In this document: positions 14,444-25,903 of the stretch, in pieces
Layout of the letters: every line of letters begins with the position of its first letter
Position numbering within the stretch: position 1 is the stretch's first letter
Source: Trema orientale
Taxonomy: Eukaryota; Streptophyta; Magnoliopsida; Rosales; Cannabaceae
Assembly (NCBI GenBank): GCA_002914845.1
Contig: JXTC01000483.1
Location: 1 to 64,000, forward strand
DNA: 64,000 bases
Direction: 5' to 3'
The notes under the pieces: model-generated
Database searches by the model: none
Seen by the model: only the letters and a program-made list of their open reading frames with translations
What the model was told of the DNA's origin: nothing
Program-made: the position numbers and the translations under genes

Positions 14444-15229
14444 TTCTTTTATTGTAGGATCGGTACGACCAAGTCTCAGAAAATGATCCACCAATGTCTA
14501 ACCACATGTAAGTTTCTTCCCCCCTTTTTTTTTCAATTCTTTTTATTTCTTAAATACTTTTTATTTTATTTTTTATTTTCAAGAAGGAAGCTTCTCTTAA
14601 CCGGAGTTGCATACTATATGTCAATTTTAATTGACATTTCTTATCTCATTTTGATTTGCAAAAAAAGGCTGCTCCCTCCTTTGGACTCAAACAGAAGATC
14701 GAGAGAAGTTTCCAAGTGGCATAGTAAAGCCAAATTAGTGGGCTAGACTAGTAATGTCGAGGGAAAAGTGCATAAAAACAAGCGACTTTGACCTTGAGTA
14801 ACTTTGAAAGTTCAAGAACCAAGGTTCCTAGAACCCTCCCAAACCAAAAAATTTTGTTTTATCGAATTAATCAACAATACCCTGTTTGTTGTCGTTGGTG
14901 TTCTATTTATTTTAACTTTTTCCTTCTAAATCGCAATTCCATGCACAAACAACGTTTGGAAAATCCTAACTGTGAACTGAGAATGACATTTGAACTCAAA
15001 AGATTATATGCACAAACAACGTTTGAAAGTTGAAGTTTGGACATTGAAGAGAGAATGGTGAAGTGAACCGTGTCAGCCTCTTCATGGTTATTAAGTAATT
15101 GGCCTAAAAGGACTATCTAGGTGCAAATAGATCACATATGTGGTAGCATATAACATCAATATTATACGATTACGTAAGGTTGGCATGTTGTTGTATACTT
15201 ACATATCACATGAACGCTGCATGACTATA

Positions 15230-15935
15230 TAATAATCAGTGGCGGAGCGAGAATTTTTTTTGACTGAGGACATAAATACTAAAAGAAAATTTTGTTTCTT
15301 TTTGAGCTTTTTCTCTAATTTATTCTTTGTAAATGAGGTTAACTGAGTTTTTAAAATTAATTTAGGTAAAAAAAAAGGAATAAATTTAAAAAAGGAAATT
15401 TTTTTTAACCCTTTTTTTAACTCTAACATCAAAATAAATGTGATTATTCAATATTAATTAGATATTTTTAATATGAAAGTAAGGGCATAAGTAAAATTTT
15501 AATTATCAAATGAGGGTGTAACTTGAATTGTCTGAAAATTTTTATGTAAAACTTAAAATTTATAAACTTGAGAAAGGACAAATGGGGACATATTTGAAAT
15601 CTATAATTTTAAGTGGGGGGCATAACTTAAAGGGTTTGTATCACCTGGGGTCCCCAACCTTTCCCCCAAGTATTAATTAGGTCCCAATTTTTTTTTTTTT
15701 TTTTGTAGTTTTTAGATCCTTAACCTTTCACATTCGTATCACTTTGGTCCTTTTTCAATTTTTCCGTCCAATTCATCCGTTATCTAACAGTTTTTGTATT
15801 ACTTGGGTCCTCAATCTTTATACAATGTATCACTTAGGTCCCTATTCTTAATTTTGTAGTTTTTGACTCCTTAGACTTCTATTTTTGTAACACTTAGGTC
15901 CTTTTGAGTTAATTTTGAGTTAAAATCTAACTCTA
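15230..15935. repeat. Degenerate transposon-like DNA with ~155-bp direct repeats
   Basis: At about 15236 the words agtggcggagcgagaa resemble a start common to many plant non-autonomous DNA transposons. From 15639 to about 15910 a unit with tatcacttaggtccct-type words and ttttgtagtttttaga/ttttgtagtttttgac occurs twice. No gene seen. Confidence 0.5.
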
Positions 15936-16229
15936 AACTAATTGGACTACATAAATTAATAAAAATTATTGAATTCAAAAGTAATACCAAAATGACTCAA
16001 TTAGATATCCATTGAAATACATACCAAAAATACACATATCAAAACTCATATTTTTTTTGTATAAATTAAAGTCCATTTGAGATATGAGAGACTTTTAGAT
16101 TATTTTTAAACGATTCTGAGTTCATAAAATTACAGAAAATGAATTTTACAACCATTGACAAGAAATTATCATTAAATAGTACATTTATTCTCTTGTTATA
16201 TCCATGTAAGTACTCGATCAGTATATATT

Positions 16230-16517
16230 NNNNNNNNNNNNNNNNNNNNNNNNNNNNNNNNNNNNNNNNNNNNNNNNNNNNNNNNNNNNNNNNNNNNNNN
16301 NNNNNNNNNNNNNNNNNNNNNNNNNNNNNNNNNNNNNNNNNNNNNNNNNNNNNNNNNNNNNNNNNNNNNNNNNNNNNNNNNNNNNNNNNNNNNNNNNNNN
16401 NNNNNNNNNNNNNNNNNNNNNNNNNNNNNNNNNNNNNNNNNNNNNNNNNNNNNNNNNNNNNNNNNNNNNNNNNNNNNNNNNNNNNNNNNNNNNNNNNNNN
16501 NNNNNNNNNNNNNNNNN
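16230..16517. other. Assembly gap (N run)
   Basis: 288 undetermined bases. The frames called across it are artefacts of translating N. Confidence 1.
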
Positions 16518-16876
16518 AGCCATGCCGCAGGCAACACCGTGTTAAGGGCAATAATATAGCATTGAACACGCATAAAGCAAGCAGATTTGATAGCAATAAT
16601 CACATAACAAGCGAGCACAAAACAAGCACATCGAGGCAACATGTAGGCCACATATAAGCAATAAATAAGCAACAACGAAAGCAACACATAGGCAACATGT
16701 GGACATGAATAAATATCATTTTCTTTATTAATAGGGCAAAGAGATTCACAGCTAAGCTCCTATCATGCTAGTGGTCAAGGCCCCTCATGGGCACCCAGGC
16801 GTGATTCCATAATTTATCATGTGACGCTTGATAATATTGTTTGTAAAATTGCAATCTCAAATTCATTAATATATGG

Positions 16877-17800
16877 GCACCAATCTAGTAGGTTTTTTTA
16901 TTTTTTATTTTTTTTTATACCTATATAAAGATATTATTTTGGCCAATTAAAATTCATCATTTAAGTTTTTTTATAGTTAAAAGTAAGAGAGAGAAATAAC
17001 ATTAGTGATGCACGTCTTTTCATGTACATCATTATAGCCGTTGGATCTCCGTTAGATGATAATCTAACGGCTAAAAAAAAACCCATCCAGTAGATATTTT
17101 TTTAACCTATACATAGGTATCGTTTTAGTCATGCATGTTTCTTATAGTAAAAAGTAAGAGAAAGAAATAGCATTAATGATAAATTTTAAAGAAAAGAATA
17201 CAGATCTAACAAATCGTAACCATTGTCAGCTATCCGTTCAAAGGAGAGAAAAGAAATTAGGGTTTTGGAAAGTAAAGGATAAAGTCGGATCAATAATAAA
17301 AATTGATTGCTAATAGTAAAAGTTAAAGCTAGAAGACAGACACCAATCCTAATTTCATATGTCTCCAAAGATATTAATACTAGGAGCATTGGCCTTCCTG
17401 ACTTATAAGAAATTAGTGTGTGACTTATTTTTTTTAAATAATAAATGTCTTTTTTTTTTCCTTATAGCTAAATGACCGAGTATATATGTTTTTATACTTG
17501 TTATATCTACTTATATATCAACTTTAGTTATATATTGAGTATATTAAATTTGGGCTCTAATCCAGTAGTATTTTTTTTTTTACCTATCCAAATATATTAT
17601 TTTGCTAATTAAAAATCATCACACACATCTTTTTATATGATATAAAAGGTAGAGAGAGAACAACATTAAATAATGAGTTTATTTTTATTATTTTTTTTCT
17701 AACTATTCAAATTATGATAGTAGTTAAATAATGATCCAACGGCTAAAAAAGAATATACCTATAGATTGGTTAAAATAAAACCTATTGAATTGAGAACTAT
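16877..17800. repeat. Dispersed repeat family, two to three partial copies
   Basis: Segments starting near 16877, 17085 and 17549 share an ordered set of words: a ctaatccagtag-type word, tacctat, attattttggcc, aaagtaagagagagaaata, aacattaatgat and aacggctaaaaaa. They look like copies of one AT-rich non-autonomous transposon. The ends were not defined. Confidence 0.5.
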
Positions 17801-18156
17801 TAAATTTTATAATGGGTGCATCATATTTTACACTTGGTAAATACACTACTATACTGGTCATTTTGGTACGGGATTTGAAAAATGAACATTTAGTAGGTCA
17901 AAAATTGGGTAATTTGCCCAGAAAACCCAAAATAAAACCCAACTTTCAAAAAACGAAGGCCCAAAAAGCCTCAAAAAACAAAAGGAAAAACCGAACCCAA
18001 AAAAAAAAAAAAATCTTATATACTTCCTTTTATGGCGAACTAACAAGATATTCAACTTTGTTTTCACATTTTATAGTGGCAGTGCAGCTTGAATTCCAAG
18101 GCCCAAATTTTAAAATCTAGAGCTCAAAATGCCACGAGGTGGGTCGACATTAAATA

Positions 18157-19972
18157 GGGAAATTAAGGTAATTAGGAGTGTTCTGCCTCTACTTTACTTT
18201 TCTAGAAGTGATTCTAAGAATTTCCTTTTTAGGAGCAAAAAATTACATTTCTAGTAGTTTTAAGAGAGAGAAAATGCTCATTCCAAAAATGCTCTTATGC
18301 GATACAAAATTGTGTGACCACATGTCACAATTTTTTGACAGCTTGTCATCTCAATTTTTTTTAAGGAATTTTTTTTAGAATAATAAATTTTATTTTCCAT
18401 TATTACTAACTTTGAAGTAGTCATGATTTGTGATTTGTGGTCACAATTTTAGGACTCAAGGTCACAGTGTGTTTTATATCGTTACAGATATTGTGAGATT
18501 TTGTTACCGTAATTTGTATAATCTTGACATGTTATCGTGATTTGTGACGCTTAATAATAAAATTTGTGTCAACATTACAAAAGAAAGATAAGTATTATTC
18601 CCTATTGGCTAACAATGATATAATAACATTTGTCTAATACAAATTTAATTTTATAAGAAAAATCATGATATTTTCTCTATTAGTAGTCAATATATGTGAT
18701 ATTAATAGTCACATAATTTATGACAGTTATAATTTTTGTACCATTTAACCCTGATTTGAGACCACTATTCACAAATTTTGTATTTACCTTATAAAAGTAA
18801 ATAAGAATTCACATTGGATAACAAATTCAATGGCTTTATATATATATATATGTATGTATGTGTGATACCAATATATATAATTCATGATAGTCATAATTTT
18901 GTGTAACGATTTGTGACTGCTAGTCATAATATTTGTGCCTGTCTTACAAAAATTGTCACAATTTGTCATGATCCAACACACAGAAAATTGTCATTGTCAT
19001 AAATCAATCCAACATATACAAAAATTAGTCCCAAAATTCATTTGTAGTCACAAATTCAGTCCAAAATCATTCCAAAAATACACAAAATTACATCTTTCTC
19101 TTGATCTCCGCTATTCTTCAGCACAATTTGTAATGATCCATCACACAGAAAATTGTCATTGTCACAAATCAATCCAACACACACAAAAGTCAGTCCTAAA
19201 ATCCATTAATAGTCACAACTTCAATCCAAAATCATTCAAAAAACACACAACATTCCACCTATTAATTATTATGTACTAAAATTTTTAATTCTTAACATAA
19301 ACAAAGGCCATTAATGAGTAACAACTTCATTCAGGTAATCATCAAACACATGGAAGTCATTACAGAACTACAAAGTGAAAAAAAACTTCATTCAGGTAAT
19401 TTATCAAGTAGAAAGTAGGCAAAGTATAAAACAAAGAGTTAAAAACTAACGAAAAAATGGTAGCCAAACCTTTTTTCCTCTGAAACTTGCGAGGAAGTTC
19501 TTGTGGCCGCTCGAGCTAGAGCGGAGATGTACGCGGCTCAAGATAGATTTATCGGTGGAGATCTTGTAGTTGGAGCCAGATATATAGGCGTGGCTGCTCA
19601 AGCTAGTGGCCGAAGTCGAGGCCTCGGGGGCAACAGAGGTCGGCTTGGTTGGTGGCTTTTGGGACTGAGTCCACTCAGCGAGTTCGCGAGAGTGATAGAG
19701 AGGAAGAAGCATCGGAGGAGGTGGAGATAGGTTGGAGTTGGTCAGCTTGGGAGGGTCGAGTGGTCAGGCTACGCAGCAGCTTGGGTGGCAATGGAGGAGA
19801 AGGAGCAGTTTAGGTTGGAAGAGGAGAGTTTGGCGTTGGGTAATGGGTGTTTTGAGCTAGGAGGGTATTTTGGTATTTTGGCTTCTCTTGGACTCTTAAA
19901 AAAGAAATTTTGAGAATCACTTGTAGAAAAATAAAAAAAGAGCAAAAGACTCCTAGTTGCCTTAATTTCCCC
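18157..19972. mobile_element. TIR element with 8-bp target duplication and GC-rich cargo
   Basis: Ends gggaaattaagg (left) and ggggaaattaagg (right, opposite strand) start inverted repeats of about 85 bases, which continue through aggagt and gtgattct and end in a ttttt(t/a)agagtcc-like segment. The perfect 8-base duplication ATTAAATA flanks it (18149-18156 and 19973-19980). Long TIRs and an 8-9-base duplication suggest a Mutator-like or hAT element. No transposase is present. The right third (about 19490-19850) is strikingly GC-rich against its surroundings and is open in one minus-strand frame from 19712 to 19446; it may be a captured gene fragment, which I do not recognise. Confidence 0.8.
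18957..19270. repeat. Two copies of a 165-bp unit inside the TIR element
   Basis: Copies begin at about 18957 and 19122 with cacaatttgt(c/a)atgatcca and share acacagaaaattgtcattgt, aaatcaatccaaca, agtcc(c/t)aaaat and ccaaaatcattc. A run of related acaaatt/aatttgt words precedes them from about 18420. Confidence 0.8.
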
Positions 19973-20476
19973 ATTAAATAAGCCCAAACGAAAAGAGGAA
20001 AAAATCCAAGAAAAGAAAAAAAAAAAGGTTCTAAATGCATCAACAAATGGATTATATACATTCATTTTCTTTATACATCAAAAAAGATTTATTTTATTAC
20101 TTTACTTTTTCTTTGTACATTCTTTATATTCCAAATATACCAGTTTCTTTAATTATACATTCCTTATTTTGTTGTATATTTTGATTTTTTTTCAAAAACT
20201 TTATTTATTTTTTAATAATTACCATCTATCGCATCATGCTTGTTTTTTTTTCCCACACTTTTCCTACTTTTAATTTTTATTCTCTCCCAAAAAGATAAAT
20301 ATAATAATTTTGTTACACTCTTTTTTTTGTGTGTGTCTTGCTCTCCAATATATATGTGAGATTAAGGTTCATAAAATAGTAGTTATCCTGGTTATTTAAT
20401 ACTTAAATATATAACAGATATATATATATGTATTTATACATGTTTGATTCCCAATTCGAAATTTCTTTAAAATTAG

Positions 20477-23134
20477 TGTAATCCCCTAATTTTGTGAGCA
20501 ACATTATTGTATTTCTTCTATGTGTATTATTGTGAAGTGAGAAATACAATAAAAATTGTATTATATTGTTAAATCTTGCGCACATAATTCACGAGGTTAA
20601 TTCTGTGAATTTATTGTTATACAAGTTAAATTGGAGCTTAGTGTTAGTAATTAAATTTTATTTTCATTAGCTATTACGGGTCCTAGGGTGTTGGGAGTAT
20701 ATTTGATGAGAATATTTGAAGTATGGAAAAATTACAAAGATTGCAAGGGCATAATTGAAATAATTTTCAAATCAGGGACTATCTTGCAACAACTGGGATT
20801 AATCTTAGCTTAGCCTTGGAACACGTTGGAGACAGATGTCCTGTAAGAGAATATGTTTGAGAAATCGTTGTTGAGTTGTTGAGAAGTTTGGTCAAGTGTT
20901 AAGCTTAGACTGCCACCTATTATTCCTTTGATTTCATATTTTGTCATAGCCTACGTTGTCTTTGGTTTAGTATGTATATAGGAAACAAAACTGAACATTC
21001 TTTTCTCCCTCAGTTCATTCTCTCTATCCGTAGCTATTCACTCTCTCTCTCTCTGTATTTCTATTTTTCCTCAAGCTTTGGAGCCTTTCAACTCAACTTT
21101 TCTCTGCATGCCTATGGATTAAGCTCCTTAAGGTAAAAAGATTTAAATGCTTATGAAAATTTGTTTAGTTTGCTTTATATTCTTGATTTTAATTCTTCTC
21201 ATTCTCTATTTATGACGTGAAATTATGTACTAGGATCATTCTAAACGAAATTCTAAAGTGTAAAATGCATTTTTGGTCGATTTAGATAGTTTGATTTGGA
21301 ATTTTTGCAAAAAAATCAAAATCTGAAATTTTTAGTTTTTAACTGAGCAGTTTCTGTATTTTGAGTATTTCGTTCCCTTATACTTATCCAAATAAGCTGA
21401 AATTTTAGTATGTCGTAGTAGACATCTAGTTCTTTCCAAATTGACCTTATTTGTAAAATTTGGTTAAAAAATGAATTTTCTACGAATTTTCTAAAATGCG
21501 ATTTCGAAACTGTCAGCAAAACAGAGTCTCGGCTCTGGAGTTATTTTTAGTCGACCAGAATTTATTTTGGTCAACCAGAATATATTTTTAATGCCTAAAT
21601 CAACTCGTTGAGCAGGGGTTGGCTTCCAGGGTTATTTTGGTCGATCAAGGTTGGTCGACCAAACTTTTTCAGATCTAGAAAATGATCGTTTTAAGTGTTT
21701 TACACTGAAGTTTGATTGTATTTTAACCCCTAGTACACCTTGAACACTATATTTGAGAGCAATGACTGAAACCAAATTGCATTTTATATTTAAGACTGAG
21801 ATAAGTTAGGTATTTAATTATAATAGTATTAATATTAAATTAAGTGGGAACTTGGAGTTAGGAAAAAAGCTCTAATTAATCTTATAACTGTATTGTGTTA
21901 CAGTAGGATCGGTTGTGTATGAGATTTTAGTATGAACTATTTTACTAGAGCTTGAGGTACACCATTTCCAAGTAAGTGCAGTTATTTATGTACAGCTTTG
22001 AGTAACTAATGCTGTGAAAATTGTGCTTTGCTTATTATACATGCTAAGTTGATTTTTGTGTTGCTAAGATGTTATGTTAGTACATAGTAAAGTACTTATG
22101 CAAATGCACACATATGCACTTACCAATTGATACATGTGGTGAATTGTTACTTGCACATTTAGTGATGCTTGTGATGAGTCACTAACAGAATTGAAGTAAC
22201 GATGCTTGTGATGAGTCGTTACGTGCACATTTAGTGATGCTTGTGATGAATCACTAACAAAATTGAGGTAACGATGCTTGTGATGAGTCGTTAAGTGCAC
22301 ATCTTGTGATGAATCACTAACGGAATTGAGGTAACGATGCTTGTGATGAGTCATTACGTGCACATTTAGTGATGCTTGTGATGGATCACTAACGGAATTG
22401 AGGTAACGATGCTTGTCATGAGTCGTTACGTGCACATTTAGTGATGTTTATGATGAGTTGCTAACGGAATTAAGTAACAATGCTTATGATGAGTTGTTAC
22501 GTGTAAACTCCAGTGATGCTTGTGATAAGTCACTGTTAGCTAGATTGGCGATGCTTGTGATGAGTCGCCCAATATTGGATAAGAAAAATAGAGAGGGTTG
22601 AGGACCCATTACTGTGTGTTATTGTTGGCATACTTGTTTGCTTGTTTTTATAGCTTTGTTGTGCATTATGAATATCATGTTAAGTTTTGTATAGTTTGCC
22701 TATTTTGGAGTTTAGTGCACTTTATGTCCTACCTTACTAAGCGTTATGCTTATATAGTTCCTCCATGCTGTACGTAAAGGAAAGAACAAGGATAGCCAAT
22801 GATGAGCGGACCAGTCAGCGCGCAATGTACATATGGCCTGACCGTGGGAAGAACGAAAATATTTTGATAGTGACTCAAATTTTGTTATCTGGAACTTGGA
22901 AGTTGTTTTGTATATTTGTGTTGTGAACACACGGGGTATTTGTGGAAAAAAAAAAAAAGATTTCAACGTGGTTGTGTTTTTATGTTGAAAATTTATTAAC
23001 ATCTCCATGTTTTTGTTATATAAAATTTTATGTGTAAAAAAAAAAAAATTTACATATTTTACTCTGCTTTGTTATTTGGAAATTTTTTTTACAAAATAAC
23101 AATTTTAATCACTATTAACATGGAGGTTGTTACA
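20477..23134 (+). mobile_element. Solo LTR, 2.66 kb, with TSD ATTAG
   Basis: The sequence starts TGTAATCCCC and ends GTTGTTACA, so the outer five bases are inverted (TGTAA/TTACA). It is flanked by the perfect 5-base duplication ATTAG (20472-20476; 23135-23139). TG..CA ends with a 5-base duplication define an LTR. A TATA-like tract (gtatgtatatagg, about 20968-20980) followed by a pyrimidine-rich leader fits an LTR promoter. No coding region or second LTR is seen, so it is a solo LTR left by LTR-LTR recombination. Plus orientation is inferred from the promoter-like tract. The long size and tggaggttgttaca-type end suggest a Ty3/Gypsy family. Confidence 0.88.
22140..22570 (+). repeat. 72-bp tandem repeat array within the solo LTR
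   Basis: About six units of 72 bases (one shortened, the last ones degenerate) built on gatgcttgtgatgagtcgtt, acgtgcacattta and aacggaattgaggtaac. Each unit contains gatgcttgtgatgagtc twice in diverged form, so the 72-mer may itself come from a ~36-base ancestor. The minus-strand open frame over it is a by-product of the period being divisible by three. Confidence 0.9.
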
Positions 23135-23139
23135 ATTAG

Positions 23140-24960
23140 ATGATTAATACACCTAAAGTAAAGTAAAATACTATAAATTTGTAAAATTCCAAAATTCTCA
23201 TATATTTGTGAAATTATTCTATTGTGTACAAATAATTTCTGTCATTTAATGAAAAAAAGATGAAAAGTTTATATGGCTATAAGGAAAAGAAAAAAGGAAA
23301 AATAAAGAAAGAAAACTCAATTCTGTCTTTTCAAATTGACGAATTCTTAATTGTGGGGTAGTTGCCCAATTATTAATTTTTTTAGGTAATTTTTAAGAAT
23401 AGAAAAATAAATTCTTTTTAGTATTTAAGCAAATTCATATGCTTATGTTTTTTTCCCCTAATTTAGGTGCTAGTGTTATATATAATATAATAGGCATATT
23501 TAATTCTAAATTTTTCTTTTTAGTAATTCTAAATAGGGGAAAATTTGTTATTAAAACTATAAATGTACATAGAGGAGCTATATTTACACCCTACACGATT
23601 ATTAAAGCACCCCTAAAATAAATAAAAAGATAAGTCAGGATAAGAAATCAAAATTCATGTTAAAAGCACTCTAAACAACCTTTTAAAGCTCATTTTCTTT
23701 CCTACAAATTCATAAACTAAATCAAATTAGTAGTGTTAATTTTTAGGATGAAAAAATTAAATTATTAAACAAAAAACTATGAGAGAGACAAAAAATTAAT
23801 ATAATAAAATGAAACACAAGATATTGTAAAAAAAAATAAAAAATAAAACAAAGCAAACTGGGTATAAAGCAAAATTTTTTTATTTTTTTAGTCTACTTTA
23901 ATTTAAAATTAAAGAGATTATCAAAAATTAAAACTGAAGAAGATAAATTATGCACAAAAAGAAATTTTTAAAAAAATAATAAGGCAAAACATAGAAGGAA
24001 ATTTTGAATGGAAATTGAAAAAGAAAAAAAAAGGTGAAAATGAGGTTTTTTTTTTTAAATCATAAATTGTCTTTTTTAGTTATTTTATTGATTAATGAGG
24101 TGCCTTTATATGGAATTGGAGTATATATATAATCTCCCATGTACATGGTGCAAACACTAATAGATTTGAAAGTTCCAAAAATAAATAAATAAATAAAATA
24201 AAAGCAAAATAATAATAAAAAATAAGAAGCTCTTTTTTCTCTCTCCCTTCCACACATTTCAAGAAGAAACAAGGGTTTCAATTGTAAAATCTCCCTCTTT
24301 TTGCCACGTCTCTGATTCTCAAAGATTCAATTGTATATTTTCCTAAATTCAAAGGAGTCTATCAAAAAATTACTGCCTGTTTCGATGGATGAAGTTGGGT
24401 ATTGATTTTTGGTTTAAATTTGAGGAATAGGATTTAAGCGTTTAGATTTAGGTTATAGTGAACAAAAAAAGTGTTTAGATTTAGGATATTTTTAATATTT
24501 TAAATAAATTTAAGCGGCATGTGAATTAAATAGAATTCAGTGTGAGAAAGTGCAGCATTACTATTGTGGGATAGCATTTAATCAGGCGCTCTTTTTAATC
24601 GGAAGGCCAAGAATTTACACCCTCGGACGAGGTAATAAAACGTTTCCCTAGGTTGGACGCCTCACGAGAATTTATATACTTAAAAAAAGAAAAAAAGGGG
24701 AACAGAGTAACAGGATAACGTAAAACCCTCAAATTGAATTGCTACAAACTTAAACTCCTCAAACGTAAACCCCCCATATTCAAATAGTCCAAAATAAAAT
24801 AAAGTAAAAAACCCCCCAAAAAGAAACCCCTCGTCCAAGAAAAAGGTCAGGAAGAAAAGCTATAAATTGCAAAGCCAAAGAAGAAAGCGGACTCACTCCA
24901 GAAGAAAAACATAAGAAGAAGAAGAAGAAGAAGAAGAAAGCGGACAAAACCAAACACAAG
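23140..24960. other. Intergenic DNA upstream of eIF2 beta
   Basis: Very AT-rich; no gene supported. A short GAA repeat (about 24914-24938) and CT tracts (about 25065-25099) lie near the expected start of the eIF2 beta transcript. Confidence 0.5.
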
Positions 24961-25047
24961 CCAATACAAAAACTCTTCGGCGGACTCACACTCTCACTCT
25001 CAAAACCACCGCTACAAAAAACCTATCTTTTACTTTCCCATTCCCAT

Positions 25048-25898
25048 GTAAGTACATCACAGTTCTCTCTCTCTCACTGTGCTCTCTCTCTCTCTCTAAT
25101 GGTTTTTGTTTGAAAGTTTTGATACTTAGGCTTTTATGTTCATATGGTTCGGTAGCAAATTACGGGTGTTCTTTTGTTTTTTTTGTTTTTTGTTTTAGTT
25201 CCGATTGTCTTAATTACAAACCCCTTTCGATCGGTTTGAGGCCGAGAATGGAGAATAATCCGAGGGTGAATTTTTCTGAGTTTTCTTGTGACGGTTTACC
25301 TAGCATTTGTAGGGGCCATGTCCTGTACTTTTGGTGTTATACCGAACAAATAGAATCATCTCGTGTCCCTTTTCTCAAGTATATTTCAATAATATTGCTA
25401 CCTTCCTACTATACCAAGTGAAGATATTATTATATATGCACATGTTTCTGTCCATGTTCGATTTCTTCCCAAGGGACTTAAAATATGTTCTTACGCAGCC
25501 TTTTAAAATATGTTCTTACGCAGCCTGTACTATATTCATGTTTTAATCTATAAGATAAAATAATACTATCATGGACAGTGGAACCAAAAATTTGTCATAC
25601 CAGATATTTTAAAGTGTGCTGTCCGGAAAATCTATCGTACTTCTCGGTACGTGATCACATTCACGCTCCACGCACTCTGACTTGCCCCACCTTGCCTCAG
25701 TCCGCTCACAATGGAAAATTGGTTTGCCAATGCCTGCAGCAGTCACATATTTATTCTCAGAATAAAAGAAATTAAAAAAAAATAAAGAAGATTAAAGTAG
25801 CTTGTCAAGATGGATGCAAACAAAGTATAGTTGTAGAAAAATTTTGTTGTTTTGGTGCGAAAAGTGGCAGATTGATATATGGTTTACTCGTTTTACAG
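25048..25898 (+). other. Leader intron of eIF2 beta (inferred)
   Basis: A strong donor (ccat|gtaagt) at 25048 and an acceptor (ttttacag) ending at 25898, five bases before the ATG at 25904, suggest an 851-base intron in the 5' UTR. The short ORFs inside it have no recognisable product. Confidence 0.55.
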
Positions 25899-25903
25899 CA
25901 ATA

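Noticed and set aside
16066-16687. Long frames crossing the first N run
   Set aside because: They are produced by translating undetermined bases.
22064-22435. 123-codon minus-strand frame with repeated TTHHKHRYLNSVSDSSQ-like units
   Set aside because: It lies exactly over the 72-base tandem array inside the solo LTR. A repeat length divisible by three keeps one frame open automatically.
22140-22570. CRISPR-like array
   Set aside because: The units are contiguous tandem repeats without unique spacers, in a plant nuclear LTR.
24060-24281. Possible small membrane protein on the minus strand
   Set aside because: Phe-rich composition follows from AT-rich DNA; no start context, neighbours or family support it.
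25110-25421. 103-codon frame near the start of eIF2 beta
   Set aside because: It lies within the inferred leader intron, with no family resemblance.
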